From Thiodiazotropha sp037382205 (GTDB lineage Bacteria; Pseudomonadota; Gammaproteobacteria; Chromatiales; Chromatiaceae), in contig JARRQD010000186.1 in NCBI GenBank assembly GCA_037382205.1, positions 1 to 13,677 on the forward strand: a DNA stretch of 13,677 nucleotides, in the 5' to 3' direction. This document shows positions 1 to 7,095 of this stretch, piece by piece. The notes under the pieces were generated by a model, which saw only the letters and a program-made list of their open reading frames with translations, did not search any database and had not been told where the DNA came from. The position numbers and the translations under genes were made by a program. The stretch's first letter is position 1. Every line of letters starts with the position of its first letter.

Positions 1-2
1 GG

Positions 3-164
3 TTTAACTTCAGAAAATTCAAAGCCATCAGCCGTGCTGTTTCAACTTATGAGGATTTGAATATCTTAATTGACCACTTTGTGGACGGCTTTACCCGTGC
101 TTTTAAAGTTAAAGGTGCCAGTATCCTGCTCAGGGTTCTGAAGGTTTATGTTGTTCAATTTTAG
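3..164 (+). pseudogene. 3' end of a GAF-domain-like protein, apparently truncated
   Basis: An open frame enters from the left window edge and ends at TAG 162-164. It has no start in the window. The first ~40 residues read like the N-terminal helix and first strand of a GAF-type sensory domain (segments AISRAVSTYEDLNILIDHF and FKVKGASILL). In such domains about 100 further residues would follow. Here the frame switches to an unrelated basic tail (LRVLKVYVVQF) and stops 15 bases before the grpE start. I infer a truncated remnant or a frame disruption near 125-130. The GAF assignment rests on pattern recognition only. The alternative is an unrelated short C-terminus. Nothing shows which signal it might have sensed. 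Confidence 0.4.
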
Positions 165-179
165 TTGAGGTCAAACCAA

Positions 180-797
180 GTGATAGATAAGGATCAACCG
201 CAAGAATCAGCAGACAATGTGGAAGAACCTCAGGCTCAGACCGAAGAGCAAACTGCTGAGAGTGAGGTGATTGAGGAGGCGGCCGCATCTGATCAAGATC
301 AGCAAGCGCTGACCAAACTGCTCGAAGATGCCCGGGCAAAGGCCGATGAGCACTGGGATCAGGTGATGCGGACACGGGCTGAGATGGACAATCTGCGCAA
401 ACGCAGCCAGCGGGACCTGGAAAATGCCCATAAATTCGCCCTGGATAAGATCTCACAAGACATGCTGCAGGTGTGGGATAGCCTGGAGTTGGGCTATCAG
501 GCGGCGCTGGACGATAGTGCGGATATACAGAAGATTCGAGAGGGAACTGAGCTGACCCTGAAATTGTTGGTGGATGTGATGAATCGTCACGGAATCGAAC
601 AGGTGAACCCTGAGGGTGAGGCTTTTAATCCGGAGTTCCATCAAGCGATGTCGATGCAGGAGCGTGATGATGTGGAGCCCAACACAGTCGTGGCCGTTGT
701 GCAGAAGGGCTATCTGCTGAATGGGCGGCTGTTGAGGCCGGCGATGGTGATGGTCTCTAAGGCCTCATCCGGCGCCTCGATCGACGAGCAGGCTTGA
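180..797 (+). CDS. grpE: GrpE, nucleotide exchange factor of DnaK
   Basis: GrpE releases ADP from DnaK so that substrate can leave and ATP can bind; it works as a cytoplasmic dimer. The protein has an acidic, disordered N-terminus (about residues 1-45), a long charged helix (about 45-105, containing DNLRKRSQRDLENAHKFA) that forms the dimer stalk, and the C-terminal beta head with the family signatures FNPEFHQAM and GYLLNGRLLRPAMVMVSK. I chose GTG 180 as the start because GAGG at 167-170 sits 9 bases upstream. An in-frame TTG at 165 would add five residues but has no ribosome binding site. The resulting 205 residues are normal for the family. dnaK follows after 84 bases. The grpE stop codon overlaps the -35 box of a heat-shock promoter for dnaK. 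I saw no clear sigma-32 site in the short region upstream of grpE. Confidence 0.95.
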   Translation: MIDKDQPQESADNVEEPQAQTEEQTAESEVIEEAAASDQDQQALTKLLEDARAKADEHWDQVMRTRAEMDNLRKRSQRDLENAHKFALDKISQDMLQVWDSLELGYQAALDDSADIQKIREGTELTLKLLVDVMNRHGIEQVNPEGEAFNPEFHQAMSMQERDDVEPNTVVAVVQKGYLLNGRLLRPAMVMVSKASSGASIDEQA

Positions 798-820
798 AAC
801 CGACAGAGATGACCCCACAT
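793..820 (+). promoter_or_regulatory. Sigma-32 (RpoH) heat-shock promoter of dnaK
   Basis: CTTGAAA at 793-799 matches the sigma-32 -35 consensus exactly. CCCCACAT at 813-820 differs from the -10 consensus CCCCATnT at one base. The spacer is 13 bases, within the accepted 13-17 range. The -35 box spans the grpE stop codon (TGA 795-797). Transcription should start near 827 and give a leader of about 55 bases before the dnaK ATG. The match and its position in front of dnaK make a heat-inducible promoter likely. Confidence 0.75.
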
Positions 821-881
821 TAGGGACAGTCATTACAGAAACATTACCTAAATTTAGAAAGATTTCGGAGAGTTAAACATC

Positions 882-2825
882 ATGGGCAAGATCATCGGTA
901 TCGACCTCGGAACCACCAATTCCTGTGTTGCAGTCATGGAAGGGAGTGCTACCAAGGTCATTGAAAACAGTGAGGGCGATCGTACGACCCCATCGATTAT
1001 CGCCTATACCAATGACGGTGAGATTCTGGTTGGCCAGTCCGCCAAGCGCCAAGCCGTTACCAACCCCCAGAACACTCTGTTCGCCATCAAACGCCTGATC
1101 GGCCGCATGTTTAAAGACAAAGTGGTGCAGCGGGATACCGACATGGTGCCATACAAGATCGTTGCAGCCGACAATGGCGATGCCTGGGTTGAAGTGAATG
1201 GCAAGAAGATGGCGCCGCCTGAGATTTCAGCGAAGATTCTGCAGAAAATGAAAAAGACCGCAGAAGACTATCTTGGCGAAACGGTCAGCGAGGCTGTTAT
1301 CACTGTGCCGGCTTACTTCAATGACTCCCAGCGTCAGGCCACCAAAGATGCCGGCCGCATCGCGGGTCTCGACGTGAAGCGGATCATCAATGAACCGACC
1401 GCAGCGGCCTTGGCCTACGGTATGGACAAGAAGCGTGGCGACCAGACCCTGGCGGTTTACGACTTGGGCGGCGGCACCTTTGATATCTCGATCATCGAAA
1501 TCGCCGAGATTGATGGCGAACACCAGTTTGAAGTGCTCTCTACCAACGGCGACACCTTCCTCGGTGGTGAAGACTTCGATCTGCGTATCATTGATCACCT
1601 TGTGGAAGAGTTCAAAAAGGATCAGGGTTTCGATCTGCGCAACGATCCGTTGGCCCTGCAGCGTCTCAAAGAGGCGGCTGAGAAGGCGAAAATCGAGCTC
1701 TCTTCAAGCCAGCAGACCGACATCAATCTGCCCTATATCACCGCAGACGCCAGCGGTCCGAAGCATCTGAACCTGAAACTGACCCGCTCCAAGCTGGAGT
1801 CGCTGGTCGACGATCTGGTCAGTCGCACCATCGAGCCCTGTAAAATGGCGCTGAAGGATGCGGGTGTGGATGCCTCCAAGATCGACGAGATCATCCTGGT
1901 GGGTGGCCAGAGTCGTATGCCCAAAGTCCAGGAGGCGGTTAAAGCGTTCTTCGGAAAAGAGGCGCGTAAGGACGTCAATCCCGACGAAGCCGTGGCGATT
2001 GGTGCGGCGATTCAGGGTGGTGTCTTGGGCGGCGAGGTTAAGGATGTGCTGTTGCTGGATGTCACGCCACTCTCCCTGGGCATCGAGACCCTGGGTGGGG
2101 TGATGACCAAGCTGATCGAGAAGAATACCACCATCCCGACCACCGCATCGCAGGTTTTCTCCACGGCGGATGACAATCAGACAGCGGTGACAGTCCATGT
2201 GCTGCAGGGCGAACGTGAGCAGGCCGGTGCCAATAAGTCTCTAGGTCGTTTCGATCTTAGCGACATCCCGCCGGCGCCTCGCGGTGTGCCTCAGATTGAG
2301 GTCAGCTTCGACATCGATGCCAATGGTATCCTGAATGTCTCCGCTAAAGACAAGGCAACCGGCAAGGAACAATCGATTGTGATCAAGGCCTCTTCAGGTC
2401 TGAGTGACGAAGAGATCGATCGCATGGTCAATGATGCGGAAGCCCATGCCGATGAGGATCGCAAGTTCCATGAACTGGTGGCGGCGCGCAATCAGGCCGA
2501 TACCATGATCCACGCCACCAAGAAGTCGATGGACGAGCTGGGTGAGGATAAGCTGGAAGCCGGTGAAAAAGAGGCCATCGAAAGCGCCATCAAAGATCTT
2601 GAGGCGGTGATGAACGGCGATGACAAAGCGGTCATTGAAGAGAAAACCAAGGTATTGGCCGAGGCCTCAGGTAAAATGGCTGAGCGCCTCTACGCTCAGA
2701 AGGGCGCCGAAGCCGGGGCAGGCGCAGCGCCTGGTGCGGAAGCAGAGTCGGAAGGCACGGCCAAAGCGGCCGATGACGATGTAGTCGATGCTGAGTTTGA
2801 AGAGGTCAAAGACAACAAAAATTAG
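882..2825 (+). CDS. dnaK: DnaK, Hsp70 chaperone
   Basis: DnaK is the ATP-dependent Hsp70 that binds exposed hydrophobic peptides, working with DnaJ and GrpE in the cytoplasm. At 647 residues it has the usual length. Visible parts are the ATPase phosphate-1 loop IGIDLGTTNSC (residues 5-15), the phosphate-2 motif YDLGGGTFD (from residue 193), the adenosine motif LVGGQSRMP, and the conserved interdomain linker VLLLDVTPLSLG (from residue 389). The beta-sandwich substrate domain and helical lid follow. An alanine/glycine-rich tail ends in DVVDAEFEEVKDNKN, the typical bacterial DnaK C-terminus plus three residues. GGAG at 867-870 lies 11 bases before the ATG. The gene is preceded by a sigma-32 promoter and followed by a terminator, so dnaJ is probably transcribed at least partly on its own. 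No defect is visible. Confidence 0.99.
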   Translation: MGKIIGIDLGTTNSCVAVMEGSATKVIENSEGDRTTPSIIAYTNDGEILVGQSAKRQAVTNPQNTLFAIKRLIGRMFKDKVVQRDTDMVPYKIVAADNGDAWVEVNGKKMAPPEISAKILQKMKKTAEDYLGETVSEAVITVPAYFNDSQRQATKDAGRIAGLDVKRIINEPTAAALAYGMDKKRGDQTLAVYDLGGGTFDISIIEIAEIDGEHQFEVLSTNGDTFLGGEDFDLRIIDHLVEEFKKDQGFDLRNDPLALQRLKEAAEKAKIELSSSQQTDINLPYITADASGPKHLNLKLTRSKLESLVDDLVSRTIEPCKMALKDAGVDASKIDEIILVGGQSRMPKVQEAVKAFFGKEARKDVNPDEAVAIGAAIQGGVLGGEVKDVLLLDVTPLSLGIETLGGVMTKLIEKNTTIPTTASQVFSTADDNQTAVTVHVLQGEREQAGANKSLGRFDLSDIPPAPRGVPQIEVSFDIDANGILNVSAKDKATGKEQSIVIKASSGLSDEEIDRMVNDAEAHADEDRKFHELVAARNQADTMIHATKKSMDELGEDKLEAGEKEAIESAIKDLEAVMNGDDKAVIEEKTKVLAEASGKMAERLYAQKGAEAGAGAAPGAEAESEGTAKAADDDVVDAEFEEVKDNKN

Positions 2826-2844
2826 CCTGTCTTTGTCGCCACTG

Positions 2845-2878
2845 AACCGTACATTGGCTCAGCTGGTGTACGGTTTTT
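2845..2878 (+). terminator. Rho-independent terminator after dnaK
   Basis: AACCGTACA (2845-2853) pairs perfectly with TGTACGGTT (2867-2875) around a 13-base loop. A run of five T (2874-2878) begins in the last stem bases. It lies 20 bases after the dnaK stop. It would reduce transcription into dnaJ and help set a DnaK excess over DnaJ. Confidence 0.75.
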
Positions 2879-2916
2879 GGCGTTATACCACAGCGCAAAT
2901 AAATAGGATGGGGTCG

Positions 2917-2936
2917 TCGTAAAAACATTGTTACGA
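2917..2936. repeat. Short inverted repeat upstream of dnaJ
   Basis: TCGTAA (2917-2922) and TTACGA (2931-2936) are perfect inverted arms 8 bases apart, about 50 bases before the dnaJ ATG. This may be an operator half-site pair or a leader hairpin, or chance. No good sigma-70 or sigma-32 promoter was found nearby. Confidence 0.3.
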
Positions 2937-2984
2937 AGCGATCTCAATTTAACAGAACACAGACAGTTTTAGACAGTACCAGCC

Positions 2985-4025
2985 ATGGCGAAAAAAGATT
3001 ATTACGAAGTATTGGGCGTCAATAGGAACGCCAGCGAGGCCGAGATTAAAAAGGCCTATCGCCGGTTGGCCATGAAATACCACCCGGATCGCAATACCGG
3101 TGATGCGGCGGTTACTGCCGAGAAGACTTTCAAGGAGGCCAAAGAGGCCTACGAAGTGTTGTCGGATGCTCAGAAGCGTGCCGCCTATGATCAGTTTGGT
3201 CATGCGGGTGTCGATCAGACCATGGGTGGCGGATTCGGCGGTGGTGATGCCAGCTTTTCCGATATCTTTGGCGACGTATTCGGCGATATCTTCGGTGGCG
3301 CCCGTGGTGGTGGCGGTTCGCGTGTCCACCGGGGGGCTGATCTGCGCTATAACCTGCAACTCTCTCTGGAAGATGCGGTTGCCGGAACCACCGTAAAAAT
3401 TCGTGTGCCTACTCTGGTGAAATGTGATGCCTGTGGGGGCAGTGGCGCCAAGAAAGGCTCAACCCCCAAGACCTGTGAGACTTGTGGCGGCCATGGCCAG
3501 GTCAGAATGCAGCAGGGATTTTTCTCTGTCCAGCAGACCTGTCCGCGCTGTCACGGTAAAGGCACCGTAATCGATAACCCCTGTCCCAAATGTCAGGGGC
3601 AGGGTCGGATTCAGGAGCACAAGACCCTTTCAGTTAAGGTGCCGCCAGGTGTCGATTCCGGTGATCGAATTCGCCTGGCCGGAGAAGGTGAGGCGGGTGA
3701 AAGCGGTGGACCGCCAGGGGATCTCTATGTGCAGGTGGCGGTTAAGCCCCATGAGATTTTCAGCCGTGAAGACAACCATCTGTTCTGCGAAGTGCTAATC
3801 AGTTTTACGGGTGTTTCGACCAATACCCGGCACATCAGATCACCAACCGGTCCACCACGCACCGGTTTCACACCCTTACCGCGCATGCGGAACAGGCGTC
3901 CGGTCTGGGTTCCGGCATTGAAGCGCTTTGACGAAACCATGAAGCGCGGTGGGGCCAAGCACAGTCCACACTCCACCAGTTGGGTGGATGGGGTGAAGAA
4001 GTTCTTTGAGAATATGGGTTTTTAA
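2985..4025 (+). CDS. dnaJ: DnaJ, Hsp40 co-chaperone, with an internally rearranged C-terminal domain
   Basis: DnaJ delivers substrates to DnaK and stimulates its ATPase. The first ~275 residues are normal: J domain with HPD at 33-35, a G/F-rich linker (about 75-107), and all four zinc-binding CxxCxGxG repeats (starting near 147, 164, 186 and 200). From about residue 276 to 311 the sequence is unlike any DnaJ. The expected stretch TQTGRLFRMRGKGVKPVRGG is instead readable on the minus strand of the same DNA. Normal sequence resumes with LKRFDETMKRGG and ends in the usual VDGVKKFFENMGF. The total of 346 residues is about 30 short of the usual 375-380. The frame stays open, so a protein could be made, but C-terminal domain II would be wrecked. 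A leucine at 271 replaces the usual proline of CEVPISF. No strong ribosome binding site is visible before the ATG. Confidence 0.93.
   Translation: MAKKDYYEVLGVNRNASEAEIKKAYRRLAMKYHPDRNTGDAAVTAEKTFKEAKEAYEVLSDAQKRAAYDQFGHAGVDQTMGGGFGGGDASFSDIFGDVFGDIFGGARGGGGSRVHRGADLRYNLQLSLEDAVAGTTVKIRVPTLVKCDACGGSGAKKGSTPKTCETCGGHGQVRMQQGFFSVQQTCPRCHGKGTVIDNPCPKCQGQGRIQEHKTLSVKVPPGVDSGDRIRLAGEGEAGESGGPPGDLYVQVAVKPHEIFSREDNHLFCEVLISFTGVSTNTRHIRSPTGPPRTGFTPLPRMRNRRPVWVPALKRFDETMKRGGAKHSPHSTSWVDGVKKFFENMGF
3809..3916 (-). other. Inverted segment inside dnaJ
   Basis: Read on the minus strand, these ~108 bases encode AGTQTGRLFRMRGKGVKPVR followed by GGPVGDLMCRVLVETP. This is the conserved block of DnaJ C-terminal domain II, which should be on the + strand. 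The left border falls within 3800-3811, because VKL may also belong to the inverted part. The right border is close to 3916/3917, where the + strand resumes with LKRFDET. Compared with intact DnaJ, about 22 residues before this block and about 8 after it are missing. No inverted repeats flank the segment, so it does not look like an ordinary invertible switch. Confidence 0.88.
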
Positions 4026-4101
4026 TGCGTGAGTACGCTCATTCCCGCTGGGAAGGATTGTGCCCATGTGGATTCACAAGCAAGCATCTTAGGGGTATTC
4101 G

Positions 4102-4905
4102 ATGACAAGAGTTGCAGTGGTTGGCGCCGCCGGCCGAATGGGAAAATCCCTGGTGCAGGCTGTTCATGAAACAGATGGTCTAAGCCTAGGCGCAGCAACA
4201 GAAAGAGCCGAGTCGGGGTTGGTTGGTCGGGATGCCGGTGAAGTCGCTGGACTAGGCTGTTTCGAGCTGGCCCTGGTTGCCGATCTTGCTCAGGTAGTCA
4301 ATGATTTCGATGTGGTGATCGATTTCACCACGCCAGCTGCCACTTTGAAACACCTGCAGATCTGTATCGAGGCCGGTAAGCAGATGGTGATCGGTACAAC
4401 CGGTCTTACGGAGGATGATAAAGCGGCGTTAGCGAAGGCCGGTGAAAAGATTGGTATCGTCTTTGCACCCAACATGAGTGTTGGCGTCAATCTCTGTTTC
4501 AAACTGCTTGAGTTGGCTGCCCAAGTGATGGGTGATGAGGCTGACATCGAGATCATCGAAGCCCACCATCGGCACAAGGTCGATGCGCCATCCGGCACCG
4601 CCTTGCGCATGGGGGAAGTGATTGCGGATACCTTGGGTAGAGACTTAAAACAGTGTGCGGTATATGGTCGGGAAGGCAATACCGGGCCAAGAGATAGCAA
4701 AACGATCGGTTTTGAGACCATTCGTGCCGGTGATGTGGTTGGCGAACACAGTGTCTGGTTCGCCATGGAGGGAGAACGGGTGGAGATCGCTCACAAGGCC
4801 TCAAACCGGATGAATTTTGCCCGAGGGGCTGTACGTGCTTCCAAATGGATTGGCAGTAAGTCGACAGGTCTGTTCGATATGCAGGATGTGCTGAGCTTGC
4901 GATAG
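4102..4905 (+). CDS. dapB: 4-hydroxy-tetrahydrodipicolinate reductase
   Basis: DapB reduces the DapA product with NAD(P)H in the diaminopimelate/lysine pathway, which feeds peptidoglycan and protein synthesis. The 267 residues match the family length. The N-terminal Rossmann motif is VAVVGAAGRMG (4-14). Further family motifs are DFTTPAAT, IGTTGLTEDD and FAPNMSVGVN. The catalytic motif HHRHKVDAPSGTA holds His155 and Lys159, equivalent to E. coli His159 and Lys163. The C-terminal block includes GFETIRAGDVVGEHSVWFA and HKASNRMNFARGA. AGGGG at 4091-4095 lies 6 bases before the ATG. The gene follows dnaJ by 76 bases with no strong terminator, a neighbourhood common in gammaproteobacteria. The next gene is not carA, the frequent neighbour. 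Confidence 0.98.
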   Translation: MTRVAVVGAAGRMGKSLVQAVHETDGLSLGAATERAESGLVGRDAGEVAGLGCFELALVADLAQVVNDFDVVIDFTTPAATLKHLQICIEAGKQMVIGTTGLTEDDKAALAKAGEKIGIVFAPNMSVGVNLCFKLLELAAQVMGDEADIEIIEAHHRHKVDAPSGTALRMGEVIADTLGRDLKQCAVYGREGNTGPRDSKTIGFETIRAGDVVGEHSVWFAMEGERVEIAHKASNRMNFARGAVRASKWIGSKSTGLFDMQDVLSLR

Positions 4906-4937
4906 GCCAATACCCCCGGTTACCTGGAGTGGTTAAA

Positions 4938-5414
4938 ATGCAGAGAGCTTTCTCCTTCTTATCCGTTCTGCTGTTGGCCCATACAATCTGGGGGTGCAGT
5001 GACGATCCGCTTTCAGCTGAAGAGCAACTGCGACATACCCTTCGAGAGGCTGAGACCTATATTCAGGCCCGAGATCTATCGTCAACCTTAGGATTCGTAC
5101 ACCAAGACTATCGGGATAATAGTGGCCATGACCTGCCGCAGTTGCGGGCCATGTTGGTCGGTTATTTTTTACGCCATAAGTCGATACACATTCTCAGCAA
5201 AATCGAACGCATAGAAGTCGATGAGGGGGGGCGTGCGCAAGTGCTGCTGTATGCCGGTTTGGCAGGCTCAGCTGAGCAGCGTGAGGCATCATTGAGTCAG
5301 TGGCGAGGCGATCTGTTGCGACTGGAGTTAACATTTCAACAGCAGGATGGCGATTGGTTGCTGGTGCAGGCTGAGTGGCGCCGGGCAACAACACAGGACT
5401 TTATGCAGGATTAA
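4938..5414 (+). CDS. Small putative lipoprotein, NTF2-like fold possible
   Basis: I do not recognise a named gene. The protein has 158 residues. Its start is a short lipoprotein signal: MQRAF, a hydrophobic stretch, then TIWGC with the lipidated cysteine at residue 20. The tryptophan at -2 is unusual for a lipobox. Serine at +2 would favour outer-membrane sorting in a Gram-negative cell. The mature part begins with an amphipathic helix (SAEEQLRHTLREAETYIQAR), and the alternating helix/strand pattern ending in DGDWLLVQAEWRRA resembles NTF2/SnoaL-like domains; this is an inference. ATG 4938 was chosen because GGAG (4926-4929) sits 8 bases upstream; an in-frame GTG at 4929 overlaps that site. 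It follows dapB by 32 bases and may share its transcript. Function unknown. Confidence 0.8.
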   Translation: MQRAFSFLSVLLLAHTIWGCSDDPLSAEEQLRHTLREAETYIQARDLSSTLGFVHQDYRDNSGHDLPQLRAMLVGYFLRHKSIHILSKIERIEVDEGGRAQVLLYAGLAGSAEQREASLSQWRGDLLRLELTFQQQDGDWLLVQAEWRRATTQDFMQD

Positions 5415-5515
5415 GGTGTTGCCTGGAACCCACCTGAAATCCGTGCACGATTAATACATTGGCCCGGAATCTGCTTGATATCTGTCGACAGCAGACACAC
5501 TGACCGGTTAATGCC

Positions 5516-6532
5516 ATGGCTCTGATACCCTTTATGTCCCAGATTACAGGGGGCAGCACAACTTCAACAACAACCGGTGAAGGTGATTCAGGGCTGTTCA
5601 GTCTCTCCGCAGAGGGCTTGGTAGCCGGTAATCCATTTGATCTGGCGCTACAACAACTGCTCGCCTCTGAGGATGGTGAAGAGGTGGTGCAGCTGTTCAG
5701 TATGCAGTTGCCGGTTGCTCCAGAAAACCAACCGATCTTCAGCCCACTCTTATTGCAGGACGGCAAATTATTGCCGCTTACCCCTCAGGCGGACGGCCAG
5801 GCTTTGCCGCAACTCAGTGGGCAGGCACAGTTGCCAATGGCAGCGACAAGCAGTGAGTTGACACCGGCGCTCGCCCTAAAGCTAACGCAGAAGGTTCAGC
5901 CGGATGTTGCAATGCCAACACTGACCAGTCTGGTCACAACGGATAAGCCGGTTGAAATGTTGTCCCTGACTCGAGCCGATTTTGGCAGTGAAAGATCCCA
6001 GCTTGAGGGGGCTCGCGTCACTGAGTCAAGTAACCAGTTTGCCCTGAATGCGCTCACCCAGTCGGCTCCCTCTGCTCTCGGGAGTCGGGCCTCCATTGTA
6101 TTACCCTTGAATACTCCAGTCGGGCAAGCCGGCTGGGATCAAGCAGTAGGTGAACGAATACAGTGGATGGTCAATCAGAATGTCCAGCAAGCTGAGATCA
6201 AGCTGACTCCTCCCAATCTTGGGCCTTTGGAGATCAAAATCTCGATGCACAATGATCAGACCAATGTCACCTTTATTGCCGCCCAAGCACCAACCCGGGA
6301 AGCTCTGGAGTCATCCATTCCGCGACTGCGAGAGATGTTTGGGGAGATCAATTTGAATTTGGCGAATGTGGATGTGGGGCAGCAGCAGGCCGGTGAGCCT
6401 GGCCGGGATGGCGCAACTGATCGTTACAACAGTGGTACTGTTTCTGTTCATGAGGCATCACAAAGTTGGTCGGCAGGCTCCGCAAGTAGCCGGATTCTGT
6501 CTGGAGATGGCTTGCTGGATACCTATGCCTAG
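5516..6532 (+). CDS. FliK-type flagellar hook-length control protein
   Basis: FliK is an exported ruler that ends hook growth and switches flagellar export specificity by its C-terminal domain. This 338-residue protein has a low-complexity Q/S/T/L-rich N-terminal two thirds and a clear C-terminal Flg_hook-type domain (about 195-300): GWDQAVGERIQWMVNQNVQQ, then AEIKLTPPNLGPLEIKI, then VTFIAAQAPTREALESSIPR and LREMFGEINLNLANVDV. The spacing of the LxPxxLGxLxI motif and the LExxxxxLRxxF helix matches FliK. The protein is on the short side for the family. The ATG has only a poor ribosome binding site. No other flagellar gene is in the window, so it is isolated here. A flagellum-independent role is possible, so I give no firm gene symbol. 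Confidence 0.85.
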   Translation: MALIPFMSQITGGSTTSTTTGEGDSGLFSLSAEGLVAGNPFDLALQQLLASEDGEEVVQLFSMQLPVAPENQPIFSPLLLQDGKLLPLTPQADGQALPQLSGQAQLPMAATSSELTPALALKLTQKVQPDVAMPTLTSLVTTDKPVEMLSLTRADFGSERSQLEGARVTESSNQFALNALTQSAPSALGSRASIVLPLNTPVGQAGWDQAVGERIQWMVNQNVQQAEIKLTPPNLGPLEIKISMHNDQTNVTFIAAQAPTREALESSIPRLREMFGEINLNLANVDVGQQQAGEPGRDGATDRYNSGTVSVHEASQSWSAGSASSRILSGDGLLDTYA

Positions 6533-6622
6533 TAAATCATACATTTAGACGAGGCCTATCATGAAACTGAGCTTAAATCCCTTGCCTTGCCCTGCGGGAA
6601 GCCACTCAAGCCACGATTGCGC
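6533..6622 (+). repeat. Half copy of the MITE-like repeat (inverted relative to the full copy)
   Basis: These ~90 bases are closely similar to the reverse complement of the right half of the element at 8734-8931. Shared blocks include ACATTTAGACGAGGCCTATC, GAGCTTAAATCCCTTGCC and GCCACTCAAGCCACGATTGC. Similarity begins directly after the fliK-like stop codon and lacks the outermost ~16 bases of the terminal repeat. It ends near 6622, at the point corresponding to the inner loop of the full copy. No second half is present nearby, so it is a truncated or one-ended remnant. Confidence 0.85.
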
Positions 6623-6623
6623 C

Positions 6624-6651
6624 GCTACAAGCGTGCAATTCACGCTGTAGC
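6624..6651. repeat. Hairpin adjoining the half repeat
   Basis: GCTACAAGCGTG (6624-6635) pairs with CACGCTGTAGC (6641-6651) with one bulged A and a 5-base loop. It starts where similarity to the full element stops. No T-run follows, so it is not an obvious terminator for the + strand. Confidence 0.5.
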
Positions 6652-7089
6652 GTGATTCACCCAGTAGGTGACCATAACCATCAAAGCGATTTTCATCATA
6701 ATCAAACACCTGCTATTAGAATGGAGCGGTCAACTGATTTTTTTAGGTTTAACAATACTCAGCTGCCCTGATGTTGGCTGCATTCTTTTCATTTATCCCT
6801 GGATTCACTCCAGCACTCACCATGCCTGGGCCTCACTTTAAGGCCCAGTTAATTCCATCCAACAATCTGGATTATCTTGATCCATGGGGCAAATGGATCA
6901 ATATTGCTTTGCTGATAGAAAGATCTGCCTCATTTGTCGCTGCTACGCAATTTTGATGCAATTCTGAAGGGGTATGTTAAATTACTCTAACTTATTGACA
7001 GATAAGAGTTTCTTTGCTTGTCTTGGCTGGTTTGGGTGGGGGTCTTGGGAATCAGAAATTTATTTATTCTCAATAGAGTCCGTAAAAAA
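6652..7089. other. Gene-poor, AT-richer region between fliK-like gene and lapA
   Basis: I see no convincing gene in this stretch. A 61-codon open frame at 6771-6956 has no ribosome binding site and no recognisable family. Two neighbouring hairpins lie at 6799-6813 (CTGGA/TCCAG) and 6826-6848 (CTGGGCCT/AGGCCCAG). An isolated TTGACA at 6995-7000 has no acceptable -10 box at 16-18 bases. In many gammaproteobacteria ihfB lies just upstream of lapA; no trace of it was found here. Confidence 0.5.
6826..6848 (+). terminator. GC-rich hairpin, possible weak terminator
   Basis: CTGGGCCT (6826-6833) and AGGCCCAG (6841-6848) form a perfect 8-bp stem with a 7-base loop. What follows is TTAATT, not a clean T-run. 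It could end transcripts from the fliK-like gene, or be part of a small RNA or a repeat. Terminator function is an inference. Confidence 0.35.
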
Positions 7090-7095
7090 TATAAG
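7067..7095 (+). promoter_or_regulatory. Candidate sigma-70 promoter of lapA-lapB
   Basis: TTCTCA (7067-7072, 4 of 6 to the -35 consensus) is followed after 17 bases by TATAAG (7090-7095, 5 of 6 to the -10 consensus). The start would fall near 7102, about 80 bases before the lapA ATG. In E. coli a sigma-32 promoter helps drive lapAB; I found no sigma-32 match here. Confidence 0.35.

Noticed and set aside
1227..2198. Long minus-strand frames across dnaK
   Set aside because: They are shadows of the strongly coding + strand, with no start signals or family resemblance.
3790..3930. Phase-variable invertible switch in dnaJ
   Set aside because: No inverted repeats flank the segment and no invertase is nearby. 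About 30 codons are missing, so re-inversion would not restore DnaJ.
5482..5491. CTGTCGACAG upstream of the fliK-like gene as a LexA box
   Set aside because: A LexA box needs CTGT-N8-ACAG. This is a 10-base palindrome with only two bases between the arms.
6771..6956. 61-codon frame in the region before lapA
   Set aside because: No ribosome binding site and no family resemblance. It also covers hairpins, so a chance frame is more likely.
6995..7000. TTGACA as the -35 box of a lapA promoter
   Set aside because: No hexamer at 16-18 bases resembles TATAAT. The site at 7067-7095 is better, though still modest.
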